In this document: one piece after another, positions 23,848-32,170 of the stretch
How the letters are laid out: every line of letters begins with the position of its first letter
Position numbering within the stretch: the stretch's first letter is position 1
Assembly: GCA_910586255.1 (NCBI GenBank)
Contig: CAJUHR010000008.1
Coordinates: forward strand, 48,048 to 112,047
DNA length: 64,000 nucleotides
DNA from: an uncultured Lachnospiraceae bacterium
Lineage (GTDB): Bacteria > Bacillota > Clostridia > Lachnospirales > Lachnospiraceae
Reading direction: 5' to 3'
Program-made: the position numbers and the translations under genes
Notes under the pieces: model-generated
What the model was told of the DNA's origin: nothing
What the model saw: the letters and a program-made list of their open reading frames with translations, nothing else
The model's database searches: none

Positions 23848-25251
23848 TTATCCTACCTGATTCTTTGAAATCCTCTTAATGGAAATTCCCGTAAATCCAT
23901 AGAAAATACTGACAAAGGGGGTCAGATAAAGCATAAATAAAAACGGAAAGAAGGAGGCCCAGGCAACCCCTAAGGTTCCCGACATATAGACACAATAGCC
24001 GTGCCAGGGAATCATGGGCCCGGCCAGAGTGCCGGAATCCTCCAGGCTTCGGGAGAGGATCTCCGGTGCAATGTTTCTCTGGCGGAAGATGGGTGCCATC
24101 AGTCTTCCGGTCAGCACGTGGGCCATGGGCTGGGAACAGCTGATTAAGCTGGTCACATAGCCGGTCAGCAGGGTGAAAAAGATCAGGGAGCCATCGCTTT
24201 TGATATGGCCCACAATGGCATCCAGAATATTATCCAATACGCCAAGCTTGTCTAACATGCCGCCCATGCCTACGGCAAAGCTGATAATGGCCACATACTG
24301 CATCATACTGCTCATACCGCCCCGGTTCAGGATGGTGGTCAGAATCGGCTCCTCAATGGCAGTGGTGTAGCCATTGTAGGCCACCCGGATGATCTGCTGG
24401 AGGGTAATCCCCTGATAGAACCAGGAGACAGCCCCGGCTGCCATGCCGGAAAGTCCCAGGGAAACCACCGCATTGACCTTGCACAGAAGCAGAACAATAA
24501 TAAAGACAGCCGGGATCAGGGTCACAAGACCCAGCTTAAACTCACTGTTTAACGCGGTCACATAGGTACTTAAATCTCCCATGGAGTATTCCCCGCTGGT
24601 TTGCCAGATGCCCAGAACCGTGAAAAGCACCAGAGTGACCAGGAAGGTGGGAATGGTGGTCCACAGCATAGAGCGAATATGATCCCCTAATCTGGCTCCC
24701 GCCGCTGCCGGAGCCAGATTGGTGGTATCGGACAGAGGGCTTAGCTTGTCCCCGAACATGGCGCCGCAGATGACGGCTCCTGCCACCATTCCCGGATGGA
24801 TTCCCATGGCATTTCCGATTGCCATCATGGCTACCCCGGCGCTTCCCACAGAGCCGTAGGAGGTTCCGGTCACCAGGCTTAGGACAGCGCAGAAAATCAG
24901 GGTCAGGGGAAGCAGCCAGGTGGGGTTAATCATCTGAAGGCCGCCTACGATGATAGTGGCAATGGTCCCGCTCTGCAGCCATGTGCCGATCATGACTCCG
25001 ATGGCCATTAAGAGGCACAAGGTGGGAACTACCACCCGGATAGCGTCATAGGCGCCGCTTATTACAGGGTCAAACTCAATGCGGAAAGCCTTGCAGAAGA
25101 GATAGACAATGATCCAGCTTGCAAACAGGCCAATCATAGGTCCTCCTGTTTTTAACCGGATGCACACTGCCACGGATAGAACAATCAGAAGAAGCAGGAT
25201 GAAGGACTGAAACAAATTCAGCTTTTTCTTTGGTTCAGTTTTTGCTGCCAT
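23848..25251 (-). CDS. NhaC family Na+/H+ antiporter
   Basis: A 467-residue polytopic transporter with about 11 helices. Family features: GTSYGSVGSAGVAMMAIG (about residues 131-148), GAMFGDKLSPLSDTTNLAP (the conserved GDKxSPLSDTTN motif), ISCSQPMAHVLTGRLMAP and the C-terminal DSGTLAGPMIPWHGYCVYM. It exchanges Na+ for H+, or malate for lactate in some members. Start at the complement of 25249-25251, with GGGAGG ten bases upstream. Convergent with pxpA and divergent from the EamA gene; a palindromic ATTATAAT in the shared upstream region could be the -10 of both. Confidence 0.9.
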   Translation of the reverse strand: MAAKTEPKKKLNLFQSFILLLLIVLSVAVCIRLKTGGPMIGLFASWIIVYLFCKAFRIEFDPVISGAYDAIRVVVPTLCLLMAIGVMIGTWLQSGTIATIIVGGLQMINPTWLLPLTLIFCAVLSLVTGTSYGSVGSAGVAMMAIGNAMGIHPGMVAGAVICGAMFGDKLSPLSDTTNLAPAAAGARLGDHIRSMLWTTIPTFLVTLVLFTVLGIWQTSGEYSMGDLSTYVTALNSEFKLGLVTLIPAVFIIVLLLCKVNAVVSLGLSGMAAGAVSWFYQGITLQQIIRVAYNGYTTAIEEPILTTILNRGGMSSMMQYVAIISFAVGMGGMLDKLGVLDNILDAIVGHIKSDGSLIFFTLLTGYVTSLISCSQPMAHVLTGRLMAPIFRQRNIAPEILSRSLEDSGTLAGPMIPWHGYCVYMSGTLGVAWASFFPFLFMLYLTPFVSIFYGFTGISIKRISKNQVG

Positions 25252-25438
25252 AGCGTAAATCCTCCCAGATATGATAATTTAATAATTCAACGCTTTAAAA
25301 TATAAAAGCTTGATACATTATAATATATGGGAGAAAAAAATGCAAGCCTTCGGCTGTTTTTTGGAATTACATGTGGACTTTTTAGGGGGTTTGAGTATAA
25401 TAGAGATGGTGAATATTGGGAAAAAGGAGATGTCCCGG

Positions 25439-26404
25439 ATGTTTTCTCCGAGGGCAGACAGACATATGAAAACAAAGATTGACTTAACGAATATGAGAGT
25501 AGTGCTGCTGGCAGCAGGCCTTTGCTGCTTTTTGTGGGGCAGCGCCGCTCCGGCCATCAAGATCGGATACAGACTGTTTCAGATTGATTCTGCCGATACG
25601 GCCTCGATTCTCATGTTTGCAGGAATCCGTTTTGCCCTGGCCGGATTTTTGGTGGTGCTGTATCACAGTGTGACTAGCGGACGCTGGATTATGCCGCCGA
25701 AGGGCTCGGGAATGGCCATCATAAGCCTGGCCCTGACCCAGACAGTTTTACAGTACCTGTTTTATTACATAGGGCTGTCCCATGCCAGCGGCGTCAACAG
25801 CGCCATTATTACAGGAACCAATGTGTTCTTTTCCATGCTGTGCGCCAGTCTGGTATTTCGGTATGAAAAGCTGGATGCCCATAAGATTGTGGGCTGTATT
25901 TTGGGATTTCTGGGAATTGTTATTGTGAATCTGGCGGGATCCGGACCGGAGGGAGGGCTTTCCATTTCCTTTTTAGGGGAAGGTTTTGTGCTGATGGCCC
26001 AGATTTTTTATGCCATTTCCGGTTCTCTGATTAAGAAACATTCCCGGCTGTTTGATGTGGTTACCTTGTCCGGTTATCAGTTTATGGCGGGAGGAATGCT
26101 TTTATTTGTTATTGGCAGTGTCAGCGGCGGTACCTTGTCCGGGGCGGTGGGATTTTCCGCTTTTGCACTTCTTATGTATCTGGGGGTCCTGTCAGCCGTG
26201 GCCTATACTCTGTGGGGGGTACTTTTGAAATATAATCCGGTGAGCCGTGTGACGGTTTTTGGATTTATGAATCCTGTGTTTGGTGTGATACTTTCTGCTA
26301 TCTTTTTGGGGGAGAGCGGACAGGCCCTGACTTGGAATACTTTGGCGGCTCTTGTTTTAGTCTGCCTAGGAATCTATGTGGTGAACAGGGAGAAAAAACA
26401 GTAA
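25439..26404 (+). CDS. EamA/RhaT-type DMT permease
   Basis: A 321-residue drug/metabolite exporter with ten helices in two EamA repeats (first about residues 18-150, second about 165-315). Seen: CCFLWGSAAPAIKIGY at the N-terminus, YYIGLSHASGVNSAII, GFLGIVIVNLAG, and in repeat two FMNPVFGVILSAIFLGE. ATG 25439 is chosen because AAAAAGGAG ends nine bases before it; the ATG at 25430 is too close. Substrate unknown; it stands alone as a single-gene unit. Confidence 0.82.
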   Translation: MFSPRADRHMKTKIDLTNMRVVLLAAGLCCFLWGSAAPAIKIGYRLFQIDSADTASILMFAGIRFALAGFLVVLYHSVTSGRWIMPPKGSGMAIISLALTQTVLQYLFYYIGLSHASGVNSAIITGTNVFFSMLCASLVFRYEKLDAHKIVGCILGFLGIVIVNLAGSGPEGGLSISFLGEGFVLMAQIFYAISGSLIKKHSRLFDVVTLSGYQFMAGGMLLFVIGSVSGGTLSGAVGFSAFALLMYLGVLSAVAYTLWGVLLKYNPVSRVTVFGFMNPVFGVILSAIFLGESGQALTWNTLAALVLVCLGIYVVNREKKQ

Positions 26405-26426
26405 TCAATAAATTCATAAATAGGTG

Positions 26427-26455
26427 TTGACAAACCGCAAAACATCCATTACAAT
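26427..26455 (+). promoter_or_regulatory. Promoter of the beta-glucoside operon
   Basis: TTGACA (26427-26432), 17-base spacer, TACAAT (26450-26455). Transcription would start near 26462, just before the antiterminator target. Confidence 0.85.
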
Positions 26456-26475
26456 CATTACAGAATATTAATATT

Positions 26476-26551
26476 GACGTGTTACCGGTTATGCGGGCAA
26501 GATCAAATGGAAAGGAAGCTGACAGCTTTCTTAGAAGTTTGGTCTTTTTTT
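26476..26551 (+). promoter_or_regulatory. LicT/BglG-type RAT site overlapping a leader terminator
   Basis: GTGTTACCGGTTATGCGGGCAAGATC at about 26479-26503 (26 bases, key blocks TGTTAC and GCGGGCAAG) matches the ribonucleic antiterminator pattern. It overlaps the 5' arm of a terminator: AGATCAAA (26500-26507) pairs with TTTGGTCT (26538-26545), with an inner AAAGGAAGCT/AGCTTTCTT stem, then seven or more T. The antiterminator and terminator are mutually exclusive, as in Bacillus bglPH and licS. The cognate protein is encoded at 29977. Confidence 0.8.
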
Positions 26552-26615
26552 GTTTCTCTGATCAACTGGCCATTGATAAGAGAGCAGTTACAAGAAACCA
26601 GAGAGGAGAAAAAGA

Positions 26616-28034
26616 ATGGGGTTTCCAGAGAATTTTTTGTGGGGCGGTGCGGTTGCAGCCAATCAGTGCGAGGGTGCGTGGAGAGAAGGGGGAAAAGGGC
26701 CCAGTATTATGGATGTTTTGCAGCATGGTGTCCATTCGCTTCCCACAGAAGGAATCCAGCCAGGCCTGTACTATCCAAGCCACGAGTCAGTGGATTTCTA
26801 TCACCGCTACAGAGAAGATCTGAAATTGATGGAGGAATTGAATTTTAAGGTTTTCCGTACATCTATTGGGTGGAGCCGGATTTATCCCACAGGTATGGAA
26901 AAAGAGCCAAACGAGGAAGGACTTCGGTTTTATGACAATCTGTTTGACGAGATCCATTCCCGGGGAATGGAGCCATTGGTGACAATTTCTCATTTTGAGA
27001 TGCCCTTGTATCTGTCAGAGAGATATAACGGTTGGGAGAGCAGGGAACTGATTCCCTTGTTTGAAAAATATTGCAGAACGGTTCTTACACGTTTTGGAAA
27101 AAAGGTGAAATATTGGCTGACCTTTAATGAGATCAACAATGTACATACCATGCCCTATGCGGCGGCAGGGATCCGCATTGACCGGGCCTCTAACAAAGCC
27201 GAGGAGCAGCAGATGATCTACCAGGCCGCCCACAATATGTTTGTGGCCAATGCAAAGGCTGTGAAGATGTGCCATGAGATGCTTCCAGAGGCATTGATGG
27301 GATGTATGTTATCTTTTAGCGGCGTGTATCCTAACAGCAGCCGTCCGGAGGACGTTCATGCCACCATGGAAATTGAAGAAAGATCCTATTTTTTCAGTGA
27401 TGTGATGATGAGGGGAGCCTACCCCTGGTATACCAGGAAGCTGATGGAAAGACAGGGAGTCCAACTTAGGATGGAACAAAAGGATCTGGAACTGATACGG
27501 GAAAATACGAATGATTTTTTATCCTTTAGTTATTATCGGAGCACAACCATCAAGGATGGAGTGATGACCACCGGCCATACCGGCGGCGTGAAGGGGATTG
27601 ATAACCCATATTTGGATACAACTCCCTGGGGGTGGCAAATTGACCCTACCGGACTTCGGATTGTTTTAGAAAAACTGTACGACCGCTATGGAAAAAAGCT
27701 GTTTATCGCGGAAAACGGGTTGGGAGCCAGAGATGAGGTTGTAATGGAACAGGGAGAAAAGCGGATTCATGACAACTACCGGATTGATTATATTCACAGG
27801 CATATCCGTGCCATTGAGGAGGCCATAGCAGATGGGATTGAGGTTATGGGATATGCATACTGGGGGCCGTTTGACATTGTCAGTGCGGGAACAGGGGAGA
27901 TGGAGAAGCGATATGGCTTTGTCTATATCGATAAAGATAATGAAGGAAACGGATCATTAGAACGGATAAAGAAGGACAGCTTTGCATGGATGGCAAGGCT
28001 GGTGGATTTAAATGGAGATTGGAGGAGCTTATGA
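26616..28034 (+). CDS. bglA: GH1 6-phospho-beta-glucosidase
   Basis: A 472-residue cytosolic GH1 enzyme. Seen: N-terminal FPENFLWGGAVAANQCEGAW, acid/base region WLTFNEINN (about residues 168-176; the family usually has NEP or NEI), nucleophile FIAENGLGARD (about residues 366-376), and VMGYAYWGPFDIVSAGTGEM. The last motif is typical of phospho-beta-glucosidases of the BglA/AscB group. It hydrolyses PTS-imported aryl-beta-glucoside or cellobiose phosphates. Start ATG 26616 after GAGAGGAGAAA. Its stop overlaps the following PTS gene by four bases. Confidence 0.92.
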   Translation: MGFPENFLWGGAVAANQCEGAWREGGKGPSIMDVLQHGVHSLPTEGIQPGLYYPSHESVDFYHRYREDLKLMEELNFKVFRTSIGWSRIYPTGMEKEPNEEGLRFYDNLFDEIHSRGMEPLVTISHFEMPLYLSERYNGWESRELIPLFEKYCRTVLTRFGKKVKYWLTFNEINNVHTMPYAAAGIRIDRASNKAEEQQMIYQAAHNMFVANAKAVKMCHEMLPEALMGCMLSFSGVYPNSSRPEDVHATMEIEERSYFFSDVMMRGAYPWYTRKLMERQGVQLRMEQKDLELIRENTNDFLSFSYYRSTTIKDGVMTTGHTGGVKGIDNPYLDTTPWGWQIDPTGLRIVLEKLYDRYGKKLFIAENGLGARDEVVMEQGEKRIHDNYRIDYIHRHIRAIEEAIADGIEVMGYAYWGPFDIVSAGTGEMEKRYGFVYIDKDNEGNGSLERIKKDSFAWMARLVDLNGDWRSL

Positions 28035-29944
28035 ATTACATAAAAGTGGCCCGGGAAATCCTGGATTATGTAGGCGGCAGGGAAAATGTAAAGGAAGTGA
28101 CCCATTGCTTTACAAGACTGCGTTTTGTGCTGAGAGATAAATCAAAGGCAGAGAAAAAGGCCCTAGAGAGGACAGAGGGAGTGATTTCTGTAGTGGAAGG
28201 CGGGGGACAGTTGCAAATCGTCATTGGCAATAAGGTGGAAAGTGTATATGATGAGGTCATAAAGCTGGTGGGCACGGCATTGCCAGATACAACAGACGGG
28301 GACAAAAAGCCCTGGGTCAGTGCTGTTTTTCAGGTGCTCTCGGCCAGTTTTACTCCTTTGGTGCCGGCGATTGCTGCCTCCGGTTTGTTAAAAGGCATTT
28401 TGACAGCTGCAAACCTGATTGCCAAAAGCAGGGGAATTGACATTACAGGAACAGACACCTACACAATTCTGTTTGCAGCCAGCCAGATTATCTTCTATTA
28501 TATGCCGATTTTTTTGGCCTGCACGGCTGCTAAGGCGATGAAAACCAGTCCGTTTTCAGCCATGGTTATCGGAGGTCTGCTGGTATATCCACAGATGGAT
28601 GCCATTGTACAGAATGTGGCGGAGAAAACATCTATTTTCATCTTTCCGGTGATCAAGGGTTCCTGGCAGATCGGGGACGCCACAAGGGTTTTTAGTTACA
28701 CGGAATCAGTGATACCGATTCTTTTGGTTGTGGTTGTGCTGAAATATCTGGAGAAATTCCTGAAAAAGGCAATACCGGAGGTGGTGCAGGTTATTCTGGT
28801 ACCAGGCTTATCCCTGATTGTGATGGTGCCTCTTACCTATACGGTTTTAGGCCCTGTGGGAATTTATATTGGCAATGGAATCCAGGTTGTGTATAATGGG
28901 ATCATTGGCTTTAATCAGATTCTGGGCGGGGCGGTTATCGGAGGCTTTTGGTGTGCATTCGTTGCCTTCGGAGCCCACAGAGCATTGGTGCCCATATCGA
29001 TCAATGATGTGGCTGTGGCAGGCAGGCAGACATTGATGGCAATGTCCTCCCCGGCAAACTTTGCTCAGGGCGGGGCTGCCTTAGGAGTGATGCTTAAAAC
29101 GAAAAACAAAGAGCTGAGAAGCGTAGCAGCATCCACTTCCCTGACTGCTGCTCTTGCAGGCATTACGGAACCGGCCCTCTATGGCTGTAACCTTCGTCTG
29201 AAAAAGCCTATGTTCTGCGCAATGGCCAGCGGAGCCTTAGGCGGAGCGATCATTGGATGGGGCGGCGTTTATGCAGAGTCTCATGTAAATGGCTGCCTGT
29301 TGACGGCAGTGGCCTATGCGGCAGGAGGAGGCGGAAAATTCCTGATTTATATGCTCGGATGTGGAATTGCGTTTTTCGGAGCAGCCGCGCTTACCTATAT
29401 TGTGGGTTTTGAAGATGACCCGGAGACAGAGAACAGGGAGACAAAAAAGGAAGATGATGCAAGGATAAGGGAAATAGCACCAGACAATGCGGACATTTCC
29501 ATTGGTGCCCCGGCGGAAGGAAGGGTGCTTCCCATCGAGCAGATGAATGACCAGGTGTTTTCTTCCGGAGCCTTGGGAAAGGGAGTTGCCATATATCCCA
29601 AAAAGGGCCTGATTTGCGCACCGGACGACTGCGAGGTCAGCGTAATCTATGAGACCGGGCATGCCCTGGGGCTGAAACTGGACACAGGGGTAGAGCTGTT
29701 GATCCACATAGGCATTGATACAGTGGAGCTTAAGGGAAAGTATTTTCATATTATATCAAAGGAAAAAACTCATGTGAAACGTGGGGCAGAGCTTGTTTCC
29801 TTTGATATTGAGGAGATCAAAAATGCCGGATATGACCCTACTATTGCTGTGATTGTCAGCAATACCCCAGAGTTTCAGGCCATATCCGGCGTGTATGAAG
29901 AGCATTGCCAGATAAATCAGGATATAATACGGATCCGGAAATAA
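28031..29944 (+). CDS. bglP: PTS beta-glucoside IIBCA component
   Basis: A 637-residue fused permease in B-C-A order. IIB about residues 1-85 with active Cys in VTHCFTRLRF (about residue 25); IIC about 100-460 with ten helices, GGAVIGGFWCAFVAFGAHRALVP and ITEPALYGCNLRLKKP; IIA about 490-637 with active His in LLIHIGIDTVELKGK (about residue 560). It imports and phosphorylates aryl-beta-glucosides. ATG 28031 overlaps the stop of bglA and follows GGAGGAGCTT. The order GH1-PTS-LicT differs from the common licT-first arrangement. Confidence 0.93.
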   Translation: MNYIKVAREILDYVGGRENVKEVTHCFTRLRFVLRDKSKAEKKALERTEGVISVVEGGGQLQIVIGNKVESVYDEVIKLVGTALPDTTDGDKKPWVSAVFQVLSASFTPLVPAIAASGLLKGILTAANLIAKSRGIDITGTDTYTILFAASQIIFYYMPIFLACTAAKAMKTSPFSAMVIGGLLVYPQMDAIVQNVAEKTSIFIFPVIKGSWQIGDATRVFSYTESVIPILLVVVVLKYLEKFLKKAIPEVVQVILVPGLSLIVMVPLTYTVLGPVGIYIGNGIQVVYNGIIGFNQILGGAVIGGFWCAFVAFGAHRALVPISINDVAVAGRQTLMAMSSPANFAQGGAALGVMLKTKNKELRSVAASTSLTAALAGITEPALYGCNLRLKKPMFCAMASGALGGAIIGWGGVYAESHVNGCLLTAVAYAAGGGGKFLIYMLGCGIAFFGAAALTYIVGFEDDPETENRETKKEDDARIREIAPDNADISIGAPAEGRVLPIEQMNDQVFSSGALGKGVAIYPKKGLICAPDDCEVSVIYETGHALGLKLDTGVELLIHIGIDTVELKGKYFHIISKEKTHVKRGAELVSFDIEEIKNAGYDPTIAVIVSNTPEFQAISGVYEEHCQINQDIIRIRK

Positions 29945-29976
29945 GGATTTGAGCGAGGACATGGGGCAGGTGTGAA

Positions 29977-30825
29977 ATGAAAATAGTAAAAGTATTAAAC
30001 AACTCTTTGCTGATGGCTCTGGACGACAATGGAGAAGAAGTAATCCTGGGAGGAAAGGGGATCGGGTACAAACAATCGATTGGAAATCGGTTGAGAAAAG
30101 AGGAGATTTCGCAGATTTATGTGTTGAAAGACCGTGTAGTCACCAGAAGCATTATCCGTATTGCCGCTGAAATCGGGGAGGAATATTTTAATTTGACCCA
30201 AAGTGTTATCGATTATGCTGTAAAGACTTATCATATGGAGCTACAGGAGCACATTTATCTTGCACTCACCGATCACTTTGCTTTTGCGAGGCAGAGGGCC
30301 ACCCAGAAGATTGTGGTGCAGAATTTTTATACGGCAGATTTAAAAAGATTTAATCCCCATGAGTACGATGTGGGACGTTATGGTGTCCGGCTGTTTCAGG
30401 AGAGATTCGGGATTGTACTGCCTGACGGGGAGATCAGCAATATTGCTTTTCATTTTATAAACGCACAGAAAAATGACCCTTATCAAAAGCAAAAACGAGA
30501 GATAGAAGAAATAGTTATTGATATTTTGAATCTGATTAAGTATCAGTGCCGGATACAGTTTCAAGAGGAATGTACGGCATATGTGCGTTTGGTAGCACAC
30601 CTGCGCCGGTTTGCCCAGCGCCTCCTCTCAGAGCAATACACGGATTATGACGATACAAATGACTTGCTTACACAGTTGATAGCCCAGTATCCAGAGGAGT
30701 ATGTGTGTATACAAAATATTGGAGTTTATGTGAAGGCAAAGACAGGGATGGAGATTTTAAAACAGGAGCAGCTGTATTTGATGATTCATTTGTGTCATTT
30801 GATTGAAGTTCAGCGGCATGGATGA
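29977..30825 (+). CDS. licT: BglG/LicT family transcription antiterminator
   Basis: A 282-residue antiterminator. Residues 1-56 are the RNA-binding CAT domain (MKIVKVLNNSLLMALDDNGE...GKGIGYKQSIGN); residues about 65-170 PRD1 with His in LTDHFAFARQR and FHFINAQ; residues about 175-280 PRD2 with His in RLVAHLRRFAQR and MIHLCHLIE. The protein binds the RAT site when phosphorylated by HPr and is inhibited by IIB-dependent phosphorylation. The target is present at 26476-26551. It is the third gene of the operon it controls, which makes a positive loop. Confidence 0.93.
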   Translation: MKIVKVLNNSLLMALDDNGEEVILGGKGIGYKQSIGNRLRKEEISQIYVLKDRVVTRSIIRIAAEIGEEYFNLTQSVIDYAVKTYHMELQEHIYLALTDHFAFARQRATQKIVVQNFYTADLKRFNPHEYDVGRYGVRLFQERFGIVLPDGEISNIAFHFINAQKNDPYQKQKREIEEIVIDILNLIKYQCRIQFQEECTAYVRLVAHLRRFAQRLLSEQYTDYDDTNDLLTQLIAQYPEEYVCIQNIGVYVKAKTGMEILKQEQLYLMIHLCHLIEVQRHG

Positions 30826-30970
30826 TGAGGAAGGTTAAAGCTGGTGGTGGAACAGAGGAAGGAAATGTGGTATGATTAATGGGAATTTGTTCCGTCTGCC
30901 GCTATCAGGCGGCACGTGGGACAGATATCGCCTTGTCCACTGAGGACAGGGCGGAGGAATGGAGAAAATA

Positions 30971-31734
30971 ATGAAATCATTGATTATCGCAGAAAAACCT
31001 TCCGTGGCCAGGGATATTGCCCGGGTGATGAAATGTGGGAAGGCCGGAAACGGATATCTGGAGGGCGGACAGTATATCGTCACCTGGGGCCTGGGGCATC
31101 TGGTGGAGCTGGCGGACCCGGAGGAGTATGATCCCGGATATAAGCAGTGGAAGATGGAGGATCTTCCCATGCTGCCGGAGCCCTTTAAGCTGAGAGTGAT
31201 TCCACAGACGGCCAGGCAGTACGCGGCGGTGAAGGCCCGGCTTGCCAGGAAGGATGTGTCGGATGTGATTATTGCCACAGATGCAGGCAGGGAAGGGGAG
31301 CTGGTGGCCCGTCTGATTCTGAAAAAGGCGAGCTGCAAAAAGCCCATCCGCCGTCTGTGGATTTCCTCCGTGACAGACAAGGCCATCCGGGAGTATTCAA
31401 AAGAGCTGACCAGCCAGATCAAGGCAGGGGAAGGAAGCTTTCGCCATGACAATCTGACCAATACCCGCTGCCCGGTCTGCGGCAAAAGGATGCTGGCGGT
31501 AAAGGGAAAAAACAGCGAGATGCTGCTTAAAGGAAAGGGGACGGGCAGATCTTTGTCTGCGCCTGCGGGTATAAGGAGAAGCTGAAGGCCTTTCAGGAGC
31601 GCAGGAAGAAGGAAGGAGCCGGGGTCTCCAAAGAGAATGTGGCAAGGTATATGAACCAGCAGAAGAAGGAGTCAGAAGAGCCCCTCAATAATGCCCTGGC
31701 CCAGATGCTTTCCGGGATAAAGCTGGATTCATAG
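30971..31734 (+). pseudogene. topB: DNA topoisomerase III with large internal deletion and frameshift
   Basis: The N-terminal Toprim domain is intact: LIIAEKPSVARDIARVM (residues 4-20), TWGLGHLVEL, ATDAGREGELVARLI, and RRLWISSVTDKAIRE to about residue 141. It then jumps directly to the C-terminal zone ELTSQIKAGEGSFRHDNL with the zinc-finger start TRCPVCGKRML. The roughly 450 residues between, including the catalytic tyrosine and gate domains, are missing. Near 31530-31545 a further deletion shifts the frame; the second frame gives GQIFVCACGYKEKLK and the typical end ALAQMLSGIKLDS to TAG at 31734. Full-length TopB is about 700 residues. The upstream leader has two short hairpins (near 30898 and 30932). 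Confidence 0.9.
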
Positions 31735-31751
31735 AGGTCTATGGGCAAATA

Positions 31752-31785
31752 CTGTTACATTCAGAGGGTACCTGTGAACAGCAAC
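31752..31785. repeat. Small palindromic intergenic repeat, copy 2
   Basis: CTGTTACATTCAGAG and CCTGTGAACAGCAAC flank GGTA. It is close to copies 3961-3993 (opposite strand) and 48532-48564. It lies between the topB relic and the TfoX-like gene. Confidence 0.75.
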
Positions 31786-31813
31786 AATATTAAAATTGTG
31801 GGGGAGAAGAAAT

Positions 31814-32149
31814 ATGGCATCCAGGATAGAAATTGTTAAATATGTTGCAGATCAGCTGGAAGGCGCGGGAAATATTGTCTATAAAAAAATGTTCGGTGAG
31901 TACGGTCTATACTGTGACAGAAAGATATTTGCCGTGATTTGTGACGACCGGCTGTTTGTCAAGATTACAGAGAAGGGAAAGGAGCTGGTTCCGGCATTGT
32001 CTGAGGCGCCGCCCTATAAGGGAGCGAAAAATTATCTGCTTGTGGAGGATGTGGACGACTGGAAACTGCTGACAAAACTGGTGAAGGTGACCTGTGAACA
32101 ACTTCCGGAGCCGAAACCAAAAAAGCGGACCAATAAAAGGAAAATCTGA
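31814..32149 (+). CDS. TfoX N-terminal domain protein
   Basis: A 111-residue protein with the TfoX/Sxy N-terminal fold: ADQLEGAGNIVYKKMFGEYG (residues 10-29), LYCDRKIFAVICDDRLFVKI, and YKGAKNYLLVEDVDDWKLL. In gamma-proteobacteria TfoX regulates competence; stand-alone N-terminal domains in Firmicutes have no known role. The C-terminus is a basic tail (KPKKRTNKRK). ATG 31814 follows GGGGAGAAG. The next gene starts 6-21 bases after the stop, so they are probably co-transcribed. Confidence 0.75.
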   Translation: MASRIEIVKYVADQLEGAGNIVYKKMFGEYGLYCDRKIFAVICDDRLFVKITEKGKELVPALSEAPPYKGAKNYLLVEDVDDWKLLTKLVKVTCEQLPEPKPKKRTNKRKI

Positions 32150-32170
32150 CGAAGAATGGAAAGAGAAAGA

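Noticed and set aside
26474..26848. Frames starting in the beta-glucoside operon leader
   Set aside because: They overlap the RAT site and terminator and then run out of frame through bglA.
10400..28034. The two GH1 genes considered as a recent duplication
   Set aside because: Their motifs, lengths and C-termini differ clearly (IDNWSW against GPFDIVSAGTG), and their PTS partners are of different families.
30893..30958. Two short hairpins upstream of the topB relic considered as a riboswitch
   Set aside because: The stems are only 6 and 9 bp, there is no terminator or ribosome-site switch, and no known aptamer pattern fits.
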